Counted from the first letter of the stretch, positions 10,334 through 19,652 are shown. The stretch is DNA of 64,000 bases from Ruminococcus sp. AM22-13 (GCF_003471165.1 NZ_QRIL01000001.1:229608-293607), one strand, 5' to 3'. A program made the numbers and translations. The notes: generated from the letters alone by a model not told the origin.

Positions 10334-10975
10334 TTACTGCGCCCTGACCGTGTACTTTCCTGTATCTTTATTCAGAGTGATCACACGGGTGCGCATCCCG
10401 CCTCTGACTGTGATTGTCTGGCAATACGGTAAACTTTCATCTCTTTCCAACGGAATATCCTCCCCACAACCAAGTACTGCCAGAATCTGATTCTGCTCCC
10501 ATTCATTTGACTGGATAGGAAGAAAACCACCAGTTGCACGGTTATAAGTAAGGATAATAGAATTTCTGTCACCCTCCCACAGATTATATGTCTGTCCTGT
10601 ACTGTCCGTATAACTGATTCTCGTTCCCGCAGGTGCGATTTTTTCCGAATCATCATTTCTTATTCTGGATGATTCAGCACCTTCTTTGCCCCTGTCCAGA
10701 TAATACGTAATATAATATCCGTCAGACCGATATTCTAACTTCATTTCTCCTACCAGTCTGCTCATTGCCTCTCTTCTTGTTTTATCCAGCGCAGATGCTA
10801 TGGAATTCGTCGCACGCTGAACACGAAAACCAAGCACTGAATTCAGAGAAGGAGTAATCATTCCAAGCAAAATGGCAAAAATAGCTACAGTAATAACCAT
10901 TTCCACAAGTGTAAAACCTTTATTCTTCTTTTGACCGCAATACTCTGATTTTAATTTATACATATCCTTTTTCAA
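10334..10975 (-). CDS. Minor prepilin, GspH/FimT type
   Basis: The product has 213 residues with an NKG/FTLVEMVITVAIFAIL prepilin motif (Gly20 as the last leader residue, Glu at +5) followed by RVQRATNSIASALDKTRREAMSR, the helix typical of GspH/FimT pseudopilins. It would be a PilD substrate priming the pilus tip. The open frame begins with TTG at 10975, 2 nt after the stop of the preceding gene (10978-10980). ATG at 10963 is the alternative. Neither has a convincing ribosome site, so translational coupling to the upstream gene is likely. Confidence 0.8.
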   Translation of the reverse strand: MKKDMYKLKSEYCGQKKNKGFTLVEMVITVAIFAILLGMITPSLNSVLGFRVQRATNSIASALDKTRREAMSRLVGEMKLEYRSDGYYITYYLDRGKEGAESSRIRNDDSEKIAPAGTRISYTDSTGQTYNLWEGDRNSIILTYNRATGGFLPIQSNEWEQNQILAVLGCGEDIPLERDESLPYCQTITVRGGMRTRVITLNKDTGKYTVRAQ

Positions 10976-10977
10976 CT

Positions 10978-13488
10978 CTATTCTTTTCTCCAGTTTTCAT
11001 AAGTAACACAGTCCGCCAGATCATAAGTATCCAAAACACGTCCACTGTCCGTTGATTCATTCGATGTATTACTATTTCCGAGAACATATTTGTCACCCTC
11101 CCAGAAAAAACTCTTCGGTGACATATTTTTATCAGATGCCATCTGTGCCTGGAATACTTTGGCAGCCTCTAACGGAGCAGATTCAAGACTTGCTCCCGAA
11201 CCAAGAGTAATTCTTCCTTTTGCCATGATAATTCCCTGAAAATGAACCCCAGGTTCAATTACTACATCACCGGTACATACAACAAGTCTCAGCTTATCCA
11301 CCATGGCAGAAGTAATGATTAAAGGTTCATTTGTTCCGTTAACAGTCGTTTCTGATTCTGTACCGTCTGCACTCTTTACCTTAAAAGTACTGGATTCTCC
11401 ATTATGTGCCATGATTGCCTGAAGACCGTCATCTTCTGCACCCGCTTCAAATGTAAATTTCAGAGTTCCGGGCTGTTTTTCCTGAAGAAACTGTATCATC
11501 TCTTTTTCATTAACCATATTGTCAAAAACGCCTCTGCTGCTGTCCGTCTCATCATGTGTAATTCCATCTGAATCTTTTACTTCCTTATTTAAAAGATCCA
11601 CACTGGTGATCATCTTTCGATTCAATGCATACCACATATTCTGATAATTCTTCTGTTCCTGCAAAAGAGCCTGAGAAACTTCTGCACTGGTAGCAGTAGT
11701 CATATTTCCCTGTGCACCTGTTCCACCTTCTGTCGCTTCTCCGCCCTCATAAGAGAGAACATTTCCGTTTGTGACATAACGGATATAATTCTTCATGTCC
11801 TTCACTTTAATTCCACTGTTGGTATTGCTGAAATAGAAAGATAGATATTTATCCAGATTTGTTTTCACAGTAGAATTATTCATATAATAATTATACATAA
11901 AATCTGAAGCAGCACGGTTTCCTTCACTTGTATTGCTGAAATTCAGATAAAAATATACATATCCTTCATCCGCATTATTGTTATAAAAAACTTCCTGCAC
12001 AGGTCTCTGAGAATCCACACCGATTTCATTGAGTGTTTTATTTCCAAGCTCTGCTGATGCAGTATCCATTTTTAAAGGAATCGAATCCATCTGCATCAGA
12101 CCACTTTCTTCATAATCTGAATAAGACATTGGATTCTTAATATCCATATCCGGCGTCTTTAAGCTGGAGGTATCAATCAGTTCCGGCGGAAGCAGATATG
12201 CAAGCTGTGTCCCCTTCACGGTAATACTTTCGCCCATCATAACATCATTTGAATTACTTGTCCCACTGACAGGTCTTACATCCGATGTACCAATGTAGCT
12301 TCTTCCTGCAAGCATCAGCTTTCGAACGCCAGACAGATCTAACGTCGTACTTTTTCCATTGATCACAATTGAACTGCTAAGTGCAGTATCACTCCACTTC
12401 CCATCAGCGGCATCATACATATAGTCATTCTTTGAGTTTCTGGCAGATTCCGGATATCCATATCCATAATACTCACCCTGAATCATTACTCTACTGCTAT
12501 TTCCTGATTCTATCGTCAGGTCATCTGAGAAATAGGTAGTTCCCAGAAGATTTACCTGTGCAGAAGATAATTTCACACCTTGTGCCCAGAGTGTCACTCC
12601 TGTCTCACTGGTAAACGTTGCATTCTGATCCGTATAAATCTCACCTGCGCTGACAACTTTATCACCGCTTTGAATATCCAGATTTGCCCCGGACTGAACC
12701 CAGATACTCGTCCGTGGATTCTTTTCCAGAATCGTGTTATCTGTAATATTCTTTAAAATACCAGAGTAAATACTTCCTGATATTGTAGTCGTCTCATTTC
12801 CCCCGGCCTTACAGATAATGCCTTTATCGGCAACAACAATCATATTCATAAGATCCGGAAGCGTAGACGGTGTCGGGAACTGTACTTTCGGAATTCCAAG
12901 ACGGATATCGGTTTCTATTATTGAAGCATATCCCTTCGGGTCAACATAGATTACTTTCAGATTTTTTAACAAAATTCCACTTTTTTTATCCTTTGTCATT
13001 ACAGGTGTTTTGTCAGACGGTGTAGTAACGATCAGTGTTTCTTTTGTGGAATCAAACTTTTCGCTGTTGTTAAGATCAAGATAATCTGTCAGATGTTCCA
13101 GGTTATATTCATTCTGATTTGTTCCGTTTTTTAACCTGCCAGCCAGTTTTTTGATAAACTCATCTATAAAATCGCTCTGTCTTTGCTTGTCAAGCACTAT
13201 ATCTGTTGAATCCGCATCTTTGTTATAGGTTTCCAGAACCTTAATATATGCTTCAGACATAGAATCACCCACGTCTTCCTGTAAACCTACACGGATTTCC
13301 TCAATCGCCCGCTCAGCTGTATAAAAGCTGTCTTTACCTTTTAAATCTGTGATCTTCATCTGAAAATTACTCAATGCCATATACAGAACAAGAAGTCCGA
13401 GAATTCCGATAAAAGCTACCGCAATAATCACAGTAATCAGCGAAAAACCTTTATTCTGTTTTCTGGCTGTATCTTTCCAATCGTTCAT
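10978..13488 (-). CDS. Very large minor pilin-like protein without Glu5 (PilX/GspK-like position)
   Basis: The start is ATG 13488, with GGGAG 7 nt upstream; the longer TTG frame (13509) has no such site. The 836-residue product has a prepilin leader KQNKG/FSLITVIIAVAFIGILG in which +5 is Thr rather than Glu. In type II secretion the tip pseudopilin GspK is the one lacking Glu5, so this may be the tip subunit. A PilX-like stretch follows (FYTAERAIEEIRVGL), then a long region rich in short beta-strand repeats (TISGSIYSG, LDIQSGDKVVSAGEIYTD, VVIEPGVHFQGIIMAKGRIT) resembling polymer-forming or beta-helical autotransporter-like folds. The gene lies 17 nt after the PilV-like gene. Tip location is inference from family knowledge. 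Confidence 0.75.
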   Translation of the reverse strand: MNDWKDTARKQNKGFSLITVIIAVAFIGILGLLVLYMALSNFQMKITDLKGKDSFYTAERAIEEIRVGLQEDVGDSMSEAYIKVLETYNKDADSTDIVLDKQRQSDFIDEFIKKLAGRLKNGTNQNEYNLEHLTDYLDLNNSEKFDSTKETLIVTTPSDKTPVMTKDKKSGILLKNLKVIYVDPKGYASIIETDIRLGIPKVQFPTPSTLPDLMNMIVVADKGIICKAGGNETTTISGSIYSGILKNITDNTILEKNPRTSIWVQSGANLDIQSGDKVVSAGEIYTDQNATFTSETGVTLWAQGVKLSSAQVNLLGTTYFSDDLTIESGNSSRVMIQGEYYGYGYPESARNSKNDYMYDAADGKWSDTALSSSIVINGKSTTLDLSGVRKLMLAGRSYIGTSDVRPVSGTSNSNDVMMGESITVKGTQLAYLLPPELIDTSSLKTPDMDIKNPMSYSDYEESGLMQMDSIPLKMDTASAELGNKTLNEIGVDSQRPVQEVFYNNNADEGYVYFYLNFSNTSEGNRAASDFMYNYYMNNSTVKTNLDKYLSFYFSNTNSGIKVKDMKNYIRYVTNGNVLSYEGGEATEGGTGAQGNMTTATSAEVSQALLQEQKNYQNMWYALNRKMITSVDLLNKEVKDSDGITHDETDSSRGVFDNMVNEKEMIQFLQEKQPGTLKFTFEAGAEDDGLQAIMAHNGESSTFKVKSADGTESETTVNGTNEPLIITSAMVDKLRLVVCTGDVVIEPGVHFQGIIMAKGRITLGSGASLESAPLEAAKVFQAQMASDKNMSPKSFFWEGDKYVLGNSNTSNESTDSGRVLDTYDLADCVTYENWRKE

Positions 13489-13505
13489 ATCTTTACTCCC
13501 TGTTA

Positions 13506-15152
13506 TCAATTCTCTTTCGCTCCATCAAGGCTTGCTACCAGATCCTCTTTCGGAAATCCCTTTGCAGCCGCCCCTACTTTATAGACATCCACTGTCGCAG
13601 TATAGATTCTGTCTGTTTCTATCTTATCATCCAGACCGTTGTAGCTTAGAATCTGCTTTGCAGCGGCTCCGGTCTTCTTTCTGTCATTACGGCCATCTTT
13701 CGTAACAGCCTGATAAGTCAGCTGCATCTGGCTGATCTTCGGGCGGGTAAGAATTTTGTCAAAATCGCTGATATTATAATCAAGATTTGTTCTTAACTTT
13801 GTCTGTGCCTTATAAAGGCTGGGGTTTGTATTCCAGTTTGTCTGTTCCAGTTTGACCGGAGATTCTTTAACCGTCAAAGACATACGATAGGAATTCTCCT
13901 GCGCAGAAGTTGGCGTATTCTCTTCCTCATCTCTTTGTTTTGTTACATATACCTTAGCTGGATAGTTATCCGTATTCTCAATAACTATACGATCCAGAGG
14001 CTTCGTACTGCTTTTTGATTCATAATTTGGATAATAAAATACATAAAGATTTTTCAGTTTTGTGTCAGCTTCTGAACTGTAGAATGTCCAGTAAGCACTC
14101 TCATATGTGCAGAAACATCCGCTGACTTTACCATTTTCTGACTGGCCATGGCACGGACAGATATCCATTCGCTCATATTTATTTCCGCCCTTTTTCACAT
14201 AATCATATGTATTCAGGACATACTTCGCTTCTGTCTTAATTGTTCCGCCGCTCTCTTCAATCTTCACATAAAGCGTTCTCTTTGTCTGTGCATAAATATC
14301 TTCCGTACTCAGCTTTTCTGTCGGCCTTGGATATTGTGAAGTAAATTCCTCCGTCAGCCTTTTCTGCTCTTCCTCGGACGCTCCGCGGATATAATCAGCC
14401 AGATCCTGAGCCCATAACTTCTGCGCTGCCTGAAGCTGTTCTGTTGCGATCACATTCATCGCATTCTCATCCCAGTTTTTACCCATGATCAGGAATGCAT
14501 TTGTCTTCGTATCCAGCTTCGAAATATTCGGAGCCAGATAATCATTCTTTCCTTCTTCATTATTCGTGGCTGTTTTTTTCTTATATCCGGAACTTCTTCC
14601 TCCGTCAAACTTCACCAGCGCATCAAATGTCTCATGATTATTTGTTACATTTGTAAGTTCAAAATAATATTTTCCTGCATTATCTCCTGTTTTTCTGGGA
14701 TTAAATTCATAGGTTACGCCATTATCCTTAGAAATAACCGATGCAGTTACCCTCGATGTATTATCTCCATCCAGAGAATTATAAAGACGTACATCTTTAT
14801 ACTCATCTCCATCTTTCACAATTTCCCTCACACCAATGGAATTCGCTTCTCCGGTATTAATTCTGCTATTGTCCGAATTAAGAAAAGATAGTCTTGACTG
14901 ACCGGTAAGAACATCGATCGGATAATTAAATGCCAGAGACACATCCTCAAAATCTTTGGATTTAATCTCCTCCATGATATTCTGTGCCACCGTAGTTGCC
15001 TCCAGATATAGATTTGATTTCTTGTTGATTCTCTGTGAGGTAACAAAGCTCTGAAGAAGCACCGCCGCTGCTATGGAAAAAATACTGACCGCAACGATCA
15101 CTTCGATCAATGACATACCTGCATTTGATCTTTCCCTTCTTTTACTGTCCAT
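13506..15152 (-). CDS. Large minor prepilin, PilV/GspI-like N-terminus
   Basis: The start is ATG 15152, with GGGAG 7 nt upstream, rather than the longer frame from 15182. The 548-residue product has NAG/MSLIEVIVAVSIFSIAAAV with Glu at +5, then TTVAQNIMEEIKSKDFED, the usual PilV/GspI continuation. The body is about three times longer than a standard PilV. A cysteine cluster (CPCHG and, about 11 residues on, CFC) at about residues 325-345 may bind metal or form disulfides in the extracellular domain. It is the first gene of the minor-pilin cluster and is separated from pilO by 187 nt holding a terminator-like hairpin, so the cluster may be transcribed at a lower level than the core machinery. 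Confidence 0.8.
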   Translation of the reverse strand: MDSKRRERSNAGMSLIEVIVAVSIFSIAAAVLLQSFVTSQRINKKSNLYLEATTVAQNIMEEIKSKDFEDVSLAFNYPIDVLTGQSRLSFLNSDNSRINTGEANSIGVREIVKDGDEYKDVRLYNSLDGDNTSRVTASVISKDNGVTYEFNPRKTGDNAGKYYFELTNVTNNHETFDALVKFDGGRSSGYKKKTATNNEEGKNDYLAPNISKLDTKTNAFLIMGKNWDENAMNVIATEQLQAAQKLWAQDLADYIRGASEEEQKRLTEEFTSQYPRPTEKLSTEDIYAQTKRTLYVKIEESGGTIKTEAKYVLNTYDYVKKGGNKYERMDICPCHGQSENGKVSGCFCTYESAYWTFYSSEADTKLKNLYVFYYPNYESKSSTKPLDRIVIENTDNYPAKVYVTKQRDEEENTPTSAQENSYRMSLTVKESPVKLEQTNWNTNPSLYKAQTKLRTNLDYNISDFDKILTRPKISQMQLTYQAVTKDGRNDRKKTGAAAKQILSYNGLDDKIETDRIYTATVDVYKVGAAAKGFPKEDLVASLDGAKEN

Positions 15153-15300
15153 CCCGATGCTCCCTCCTGTCTTTTTTATCATTTATCTGCAAGATTATTT
15201 CTACAATGTTGAAATTTCTCATAAAATCTTTTCAAAATTATACTTTCATTCCGTATTTTTTATTTCGTACAGGAATCCATCATTTCCATAAAAATGCAAA

Positions 15301-15328
15301 TAGAGGGGCCCTGTACCTCTCCCCTCTA
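15301..15328 (-). terminator. Hairpin terminator between pilO and the minor pilins
   Basis: On the minus strand TAGAGGGG (15328-15321) pairs with CCCCTCTA (15308-15301), followed by TTTGCATTTTT. It lies just after the pilO stop and probably acts as a partial terminator. A TATAAT on the minus strand about 90 nt before the PilV-like gene could restart transcription, but no good -35 is seen. Confidence 0.6.
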
Positions 15329-15339
15329 ACATACTTTCC

Positions 15340-16332
15340 TTATTGTGCCTGTGCGGCGCTATCAGCAGGGGCTGCTGCATCCTGCGTATTTTCTCCTTCC
15401 TGACTGTTGGTATTCTGGCCGTCAGCGCCAGTATCGGAAGCCGCCTGGTCTGTCGTGTTGTCTGCACTCTGTGCATCAGCTGTCTCTGCGGCTTTCTTTT
15501 TACTCTTTTTGCTTTTCTTACTCTTCTTACCAGACTCAATAGTACCGAAAATATTGCTGGTTCCGTACGCCACACTTCCTGCATCCGGCTCAGTGTAAGT
15601 CTTGCCGGTTCCTGCCATGGAGAACATATTGACGGTAACACTTCCTGTAAGATTTCCGGTAGTGGAGTCAAAGGAAGCATTTACATTGTCCAATGTCATC
15701 CTGCCTGTCTGGTCAGCCAGATAGTCGACCATATCCTTAAGGCTGGCATAGGTTCCTGTAAACTGCATGGTATCCTGTGTCCGGTAGAGTACAGGACTGG
15801 TGAACACACTGTTCAGATTCTCCACTTCTGCATCAGAAGCAGCCTGACGCTCTTTCTCTCCTATTACATCTGTGCCCTCGATTTCATCAAGCTGAGACTG
15901 GATCTGATCATTTGCCTGCTCTGAGAGAGTCTGGTCTGGCAGACCTGCCAGAGGGTCTTCTGTACTTCCGTCCAGGGAAGCCACAAACTCTCTTGTGCCC
16001 AGACCTACATTGGAGATCTGCATATCCAGGGAGTTCTCCATATTCATAGAAAGTACGATTCCGTCTTCAGGACGGATATCTGCCGGAAATGCAGATGTAT
16101 ATTCGCTGACCTTTGCATTGATATCTTCTGTCTCCTGCAGATAAAAATCCCTGTCTGCAGCCAGCTTCAACAGGTCATCCAGCCTTGTCTTCAAAGGTTC
16201 GGTTGATGCCTGGATGCTCTGTGCCTCTTCCATCTGCGGTCTGTATCCGAAGAAATATCCTGCTGCAAAAACACCTACTCCAAGAAACATCAGCAGTATT
16301 TTTTTATCACGCATAGAAATATTCATGTCCAT
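15340..16332 (-). CDS. pilO: Type IV pilus alignment-complex protein PilO
   Basis: The protein has 330 residues starting at ATG 16332; the longer frame from 16404 overlaps the upstream gene without a ribosome site. It has a short cytoplasmic N-terminus, one transmembrane helix (KKILLMFLGVGVFAAGYFFGY), a coiled coil (RPQMEEAQSIQASTEPLKTRL) and a PilO-like ferredoxin fold (GTYASLKDMVDYLADQTGRM, the typical local fingerprint). PilO joins PilN in the inner alignment complex linking PilM and PilC to the growing pilus. The C-terminal tail is unusual: a KKSKKSKKSKKK stretch followed by about 50 Ala/Asp/Gln/Asn-rich residues. The gene follows pilM-N after 19 nt. Confidence 0.88.
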   Translation of the reverse strand: MDMNISMRDKKILLMFLGVGVFAAGYFFGYRPQMEEAQSIQASTEPLKTRLDDLLKLAADRDFYLQETEDINAKVSEYTSAFPADIRPEDGIVLSMNMENSLDMQISNVGLGTREFVASLDGSTEDPLAGLPDQTLSEQANDQIQSQLDEIEGTDVIGEKERQAASDAEVENLNSVFTSPVLYRTQDTMQFTGTYASLKDMVDYLADQTGRMTLDNVNASFDSTTGNLTGSVTVNMFSMAGTGKTYTEPDAGSVAYGTSNIFGTIESGKKSKKSKKSKKKAAETADAQSADNTTDQAASDTGADGQNTNSQEGENTQDAAAPADSAAQAQ

Positions 16333-16351
16333 AATTAATCCTGCCTCCCTA

Positions 16352-17983
16352 TCATTCCTCAGAACTGTCCAGCGGTGCCGGATCTGAATATGTACAGAGT
16401 ACACTTAAGGATACTGTTCCATCCTCAGCCTCGTCAATTCCTGTAGTGGTTACAGTAGACAGGCTCTCAAAGGTACGAAGCTGCATGATCGTGTTTGCTG
16501 CTGCTGATTTGCTTCCCACACGCATGGAAAAGCTGACCTGCGTTCCCGTGGAGCTGAAGTTCTCTACTGTGATATCCGAAGGCATTTTCTCTTCCAGCTC
16601 TTCGATAAATGTCTTAAGTCCCTCATTGGGGGTATTTGTATACTGGTACATATTCTGGTAATTGTCATACTGTGCCTTTGCATTGGTATAAGCACTGTAA
16701 ATCTCCTCAATGGAGCTCTCTTCTGAGATTCTCTGGTTCAGCCGCTCCTGCTCATGCTGCTGATAAATACGGTTTGCATATCCTGCAGCTGTCAGTACAA
16801 CTCCTGCCACTGTTCCCACCACACAGATAATGATAGCACCACTTAAAGTCTCTTTTTTTTCTTTCTTCTTTCTGTTGACCTTGTCCATCAGGTTAACGCC
16901 TGAAGTGCCCGGTGAAAGAACTGCAGCGTAAAGGCAGGCTTCCTGTGCGTCTCCGCCGGCAGGCAGGGCAAAATTTTTAAACTCCTGTAAAACGTCCACC
17001 TGCTGTCCCAGCTCATTTGTAAGAAGGAGCATCATCCCCTTTACCTGAGCACCAAGACCACAGCATACAATGGAATCAAAATTTGTATCCGTATGGCGGG
17101 AAATATAATAATCCATAATACGGGAAATATTTCCGATCAGGTATCTGAGGCTCTCTGTCACCTCAGCCCTGGCAGTTTCCAGCTTTCTCTCCTCATCAGA
17201 GATTTCTTCGTCAAAAGACTCCATGTCAAGGAAAGGATTGATACATTTTCTGCTGCAAAGCACATCCAGAGCCTCATTTGCATCCAGTCTGTCCCCAAAC
17301 TCCGGGAAAGCCCTTACTGTCTCTGCCGCACTGTCCACACCATAGTTAATATTACGCTGTAGGGTCAGTTCACCGTCCTGGATGATCGTAATGCTGGTTC
17401 CCGTATATTCCACCTTAACCAGAATATGAGTTCCTTTTGCATACTCATCCTTTACCGAATGATAAATACTGTCACCTGTGTAGGTGATCCCTGTCATTGT
17501 CAGTCCTGCATTCTCCGCAAACTCACTGTAAGCTGCTGAGATTGCTTTGGGAGCAGCATAGATCATCAGATGGTACTGCTTAGTCTCTTCCTTCCCGTCC
17601 TCAGATTTCTGGCTCTCCACATCGACCACGCTGTAGGAAAGCACATACTTGCTCACATCAATGGGAAAATAATCTGTGGCATTTGCCTCTATAATACTCT
17701 GTATTCTGTTTGCCTTCACAAAAGGGATACGGACTTCCCTGCTCGCAATTCTGGTAGAACCTGTGGCAAAATATACTTTCTTTGTCCTGATCTTTCTCTG
17801 GGAAAGCTCTGCCTTAAGATTCTCTCCGAGAGTTTTCGTATCACGGATCTGTCCATCCTCCACAGCCCCCTGGGGTGCCGGTATACAGAAACAATTATAA
17901 ATCTTTCCCTTCTTACCACGTACTTCGATTTCCGCAACTCTGACCTGAGATGCCTCAACTTCTATGCTTAAAATTTTCGCCAT
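16352..17983 (-). CDS. pilM: Fused PilM-PilN type IV pilus assembly protein
   Basis: The start is ATG 17983, with GGAGG 8 nt upstream. The 543-residue product begins MAKILSIEVEASQVRVAEIE and is PilM-like (actin-type ATPase fold of the ASKHA class) to about residue 350. KKKEKKETLSGAIIICVVG at about 370-400 is a single transmembrane helix, followed by a coiled coil and a PilN-like domain (ENFSSTGTQVSFSMRVGSKS, then LRTFESLSTVTTTGI). In proteobacteria PilM is cytoplasmic and binds the short N-terminal tail of the separate membrane protein PilN. Here both are one chain, and no separate pilN exists in the locus. The gene is followed by pilO. It lies downstream of a 241-nt gap with a large inverted repeat. 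Confidence 0.88.
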   Translation of the reverse strand: MAKILSIEVEASQVRVAEIEVRGKKGKIYNCFCIPAPQGAVEDGQIRDTKTLGENLKAELSQRKIRTKKVYFATGSTRIASREVRIPFVKANRIQSIIEANATDYFPIDVSKYVLSYSVVDVESQKSEDGKEETKQYHLMIYAAPKAISAAYSEFAENAGLTMTGITYTGDSIYHSVKDEYAKGTHILVKVEYTGTSITIIQDGELTLQRNINYGVDSAAETVRAFPEFGDRLDANEALDVLCSRKCINPFLDMESFDEEISDEERKLETARAEVTESLRYLIGNISRIMDYYISRHTDTNFDSIVCCGLGAQVKGMMLLLTNELGQQVDVLQEFKNFALPAGGDAQEACLYAAVLSPGTSGVNLMDKVNRKKKEKKETLSGAIIICVVGTVAGVVLTAAGYANRIYQQHEQERLNQRISEESSIEEIYSAYTNAKAQYDNYQNMYQYTNTPNEGLKTFIEELEEKMPSDITVENFSSTGTQVSFSMRVGSKSAAANTIMQLRTFESLSTVTTTGIDEAEDGTVSLSVLCTYSDPAPLDSSEE

Positions 17984-18035
17984 TATGCGTTCCTCCGTAT
18001 GTTTTCCGATTGCCGTGCTCCGTACGCCCGGCAAC

Positions 18036-18134
18036 TTTTCAGTTAGAAAAATACATTTCAGTTCAGGCAGATATTTTTCAATCCACTCTGACCACTTACT
18101 CTTATTAACTGAAACACATTTTTCTAACTGAAAA
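18036..18134. repeat. 28-bp inverted repeat in the leader of pilM
   Basis: Arms 18036-18063 and 18107-18134 pair at 25 of 28 positions around a 43-nt loop; the core is TTTTCAGTTAGAAAAAT. A third, degraded copy of one arm (TTTCCAGTTAAATATATTTC) follows at about 18146-18165. It lies in the 241-nt gap between pilD and pilM-N, so it may be a transcript hairpin or the binding site of a dimeric regulator. Confidence 0.75.
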
Positions 18135-18224
18135 AATCTTTCGATTTCCAGTTAAATATATTTCTGTTTCTCTGCCTCGCCGACAAACACCTTACAGAAT
18201 AATGCCGGTAGACAGTCATAAAAA

Positions 18225-18989
18225 TCACAGTCCAAGTAATGACAAATACCAGTTAATCCATGCATTCCCCCACAAAGCAGCCAGCAAAACACCAACCGAC
18301 AGATAAGGACCCATAGCAAGCATACGTCCTGCCTTGCTCACCTTGATTCTTACAGTATGAACCACTGAGCCAATAACACATCCCAGAAGAAAAGCCAGAA
18401 TAATCCGCTCCCATCCAAGAATCAGCCCGCAGGCAAACATCAGCTTAATGTCACCCCCGCCAATCGCTCTGCCGCCACTCACCAGATAAAGAACCTCCAG
18501 CAAACCACTCACGCAAACCATCCCAATCAGATGATCCACCAGATTCCCCCTGTCAAGCACCACAGCCGCAACACCAAGGACAAACAAAAACACATTCAGA
18601 CAAAACGGAATCTCATAAGTCCGCCAGTCAATCACACTCAAAACCAGAAGAGCCGACGCCATAAGGCAATAAATCACGCTACTCCACACCAGTCCATTAA
18701 CAGCAAATATCACCACATAGAGGATGCCATTGACACCCTCTATGATCGGATACTGAACTGAAATTTTCGATTTACAGTTACGACACTTCCCCCCTAAAAC
18801 CAACCAGCTAAACACCGGAACCATATCATACCATCTCAGTTTCCTTCCGCAAGTCATACAATGCGAAGGGGCCGTCACAATCGACTCCCCCAGAGGGATT
18901 CGATAAATACAGACATTCAGGAAACTGCCGATGGTGATTCCGAATATGAAGATTGTTATGTAGGGGATTGCATCTAAGAAAAGAAGCAT
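18225..18989 (-). CDS. pilD: Prepilin peptidase / N-methyltransferase PilD
   Basis: This 254-residue polytopic membrane protein has the full bifunctional architecture. The N-terminal domain has GSFLNVCIYRIP and two zinc pairs, Cys44-x2-Cys47 and Cys69-x2-Cys72 (methyltransferase part). The A24 aspartic peptidase domain has catalytic Asp121 (VIDWRTYEIP) and Asp180 in GGGDIK. It cleaves the leaders of the two major and four minor prepilins of this locus after Gly and methylates the new N-terminus. The start ATG 18989 has AAAGGA 9 nt upstream, and the gene follows the second pilin after 26 nt, so it is probably read from the pilin transcript. Confidence 0.95.
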   Translation of the reverse strand: MLLFLDAIPYITIFIFGITIGSFLNVCIYRIPLGESIVTAPSHCMTCGRKLRWYDMVPVFSWLVLGGKCRNCKSKISVQYPIIEGVNGILYVVIFAVNGLVWSSVIYCLMASALLVLSVIDWRTYEIPFCLNVFLFVLGVAAVVLDRGNLVDHLIGMVCVSGLLEVLYLVSGGRAIGGGDIKLMFACGLILGWERIILAFLLGCVIGSVVHTVRIKVSKAGRMLAMGPYLSVGVLLAALWGNAWINWYLSLLGL

Positions 18990-19015
18990 AGGGTAAATTC
19001 CTTTCTAAATGGTAA

Positions 19016-19567
19016 TTAGTTTGTTCCTTCTTTAATACTTGATGGATTATATGTTACTTTCATTGTTCCATCTGCAGACACTTCAACCATCGCATAGATT
19101 GCATGTTCATTTGCTGTTGCTCCCATGTCAGTGTTAGCTGTTGTAAGCCACTTATTAGATTTCAACTTTAAGCCAGTACTACTTAACTGATTATCAGCTT
19201 TAGTCCAATCTCCCTCTAACGTAGATATCATACCATCACGCCAATCAGCTTTAGTTGATGTCGTAGCCGCATTAGTAGTTGTTCCTGCAGAATATACAAT
19301 AGTTGTTCCTGCATCTGTGTCCGTAATCTTAATTACATATCTTCCTGCTGGAACCATATACTGTGGATCACTTGATACAACCTGTAATTGTTTCACAATT
19401 TCCTCAAGATTATTAGCATCTGCAGCTTTTCTTGATTTCTCAACATATTTTGTATACTGTGGTGCAAGTAAACCAACTAAGATTGCAAGAATAGCAACTA
19501 CAATTACAAGTTCTACTAATGTAAAACCTTTGTTATCTTCTTTCTTTCTGTTAAATAATTTTAACAT
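19016..19567 (-). CDS. pilA: Major type IV pilin, second copy
   Basis: The 183-residue prepilin has leader MLKLFNRKKEDNKG, cleaved before FTLVELVIVVAILAILVG; Glu is at +5. The helix continues APQYTKYVEKSRKAADANNL as in the neighbouring pilin, and the rest is a Thr/Ser/Asn-rich globular domain without the C-terminal cysteine pair of proteobacterial pilins. It is paralogous to 19687-20190 (N-terminal 60 residues nearly identical, C-terminal domains divergent), so it is a tandem duplication. The ribosome site AAGGAGA is at the base of a possible hairpin (see 19569-19608). Confidence 0.9.
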   Translation of the reverse strand: MLKLFNRKKEDNKGFTLVELVIVVAILAILVGLLAPQYTKYVEKSRKAADANNLEEIVKQLQVVSSDPQYMVPAGRYVIKITDTDAGTTIVYSAGTTTNAATTSTKADWRDGMISTLEGDWTKADNQLSSTGLKLKSNKWLTTANTDMGATANEHAIYAMVEVSADGTMKVTYNPSSIKEGTN

Positions 19568-19568
19568 A

Positions 19569-19608
19569 TTACTATCTCTCCTTAACTTTCGTTACATCGA
19601 GATAGTAA
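19569..19608 (-). promoter_or_regulatory. Hairpin touching the start region of the second pilin
   Basis: In the minus-strand mRNA TTACTATCTC (19608-19599) is perfectly complementary to GAGATAGTAA (19578-19569), which ends 1 nt before the ATG and begins with the last G of the ribosome site. Pairing would occlude initiation. This looks like a translational switch or stabilising hairpin. Confidence 0.6.
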
Positions 19609-19633
19609 CACCGTTCATGTATAGCAGAGAATT

Positions 19634-19652
19634 GTTATGCATTCATCGAAAA
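19634..19652 (+). promoter_or_regulatory. Shared 19-bp motif, copy 1 (upstream of second pilin)
   Basis: GTTATGYATTCATCGAAAA on the plus strand. It occurs again with one mismatch and opposite orientation at 20301-20319 before the other pilin. It lies just upstream of an extended -10 (TGC TATACA on the minus strand, 19626-19618), so it may be an operator. Confidence 0.5.
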
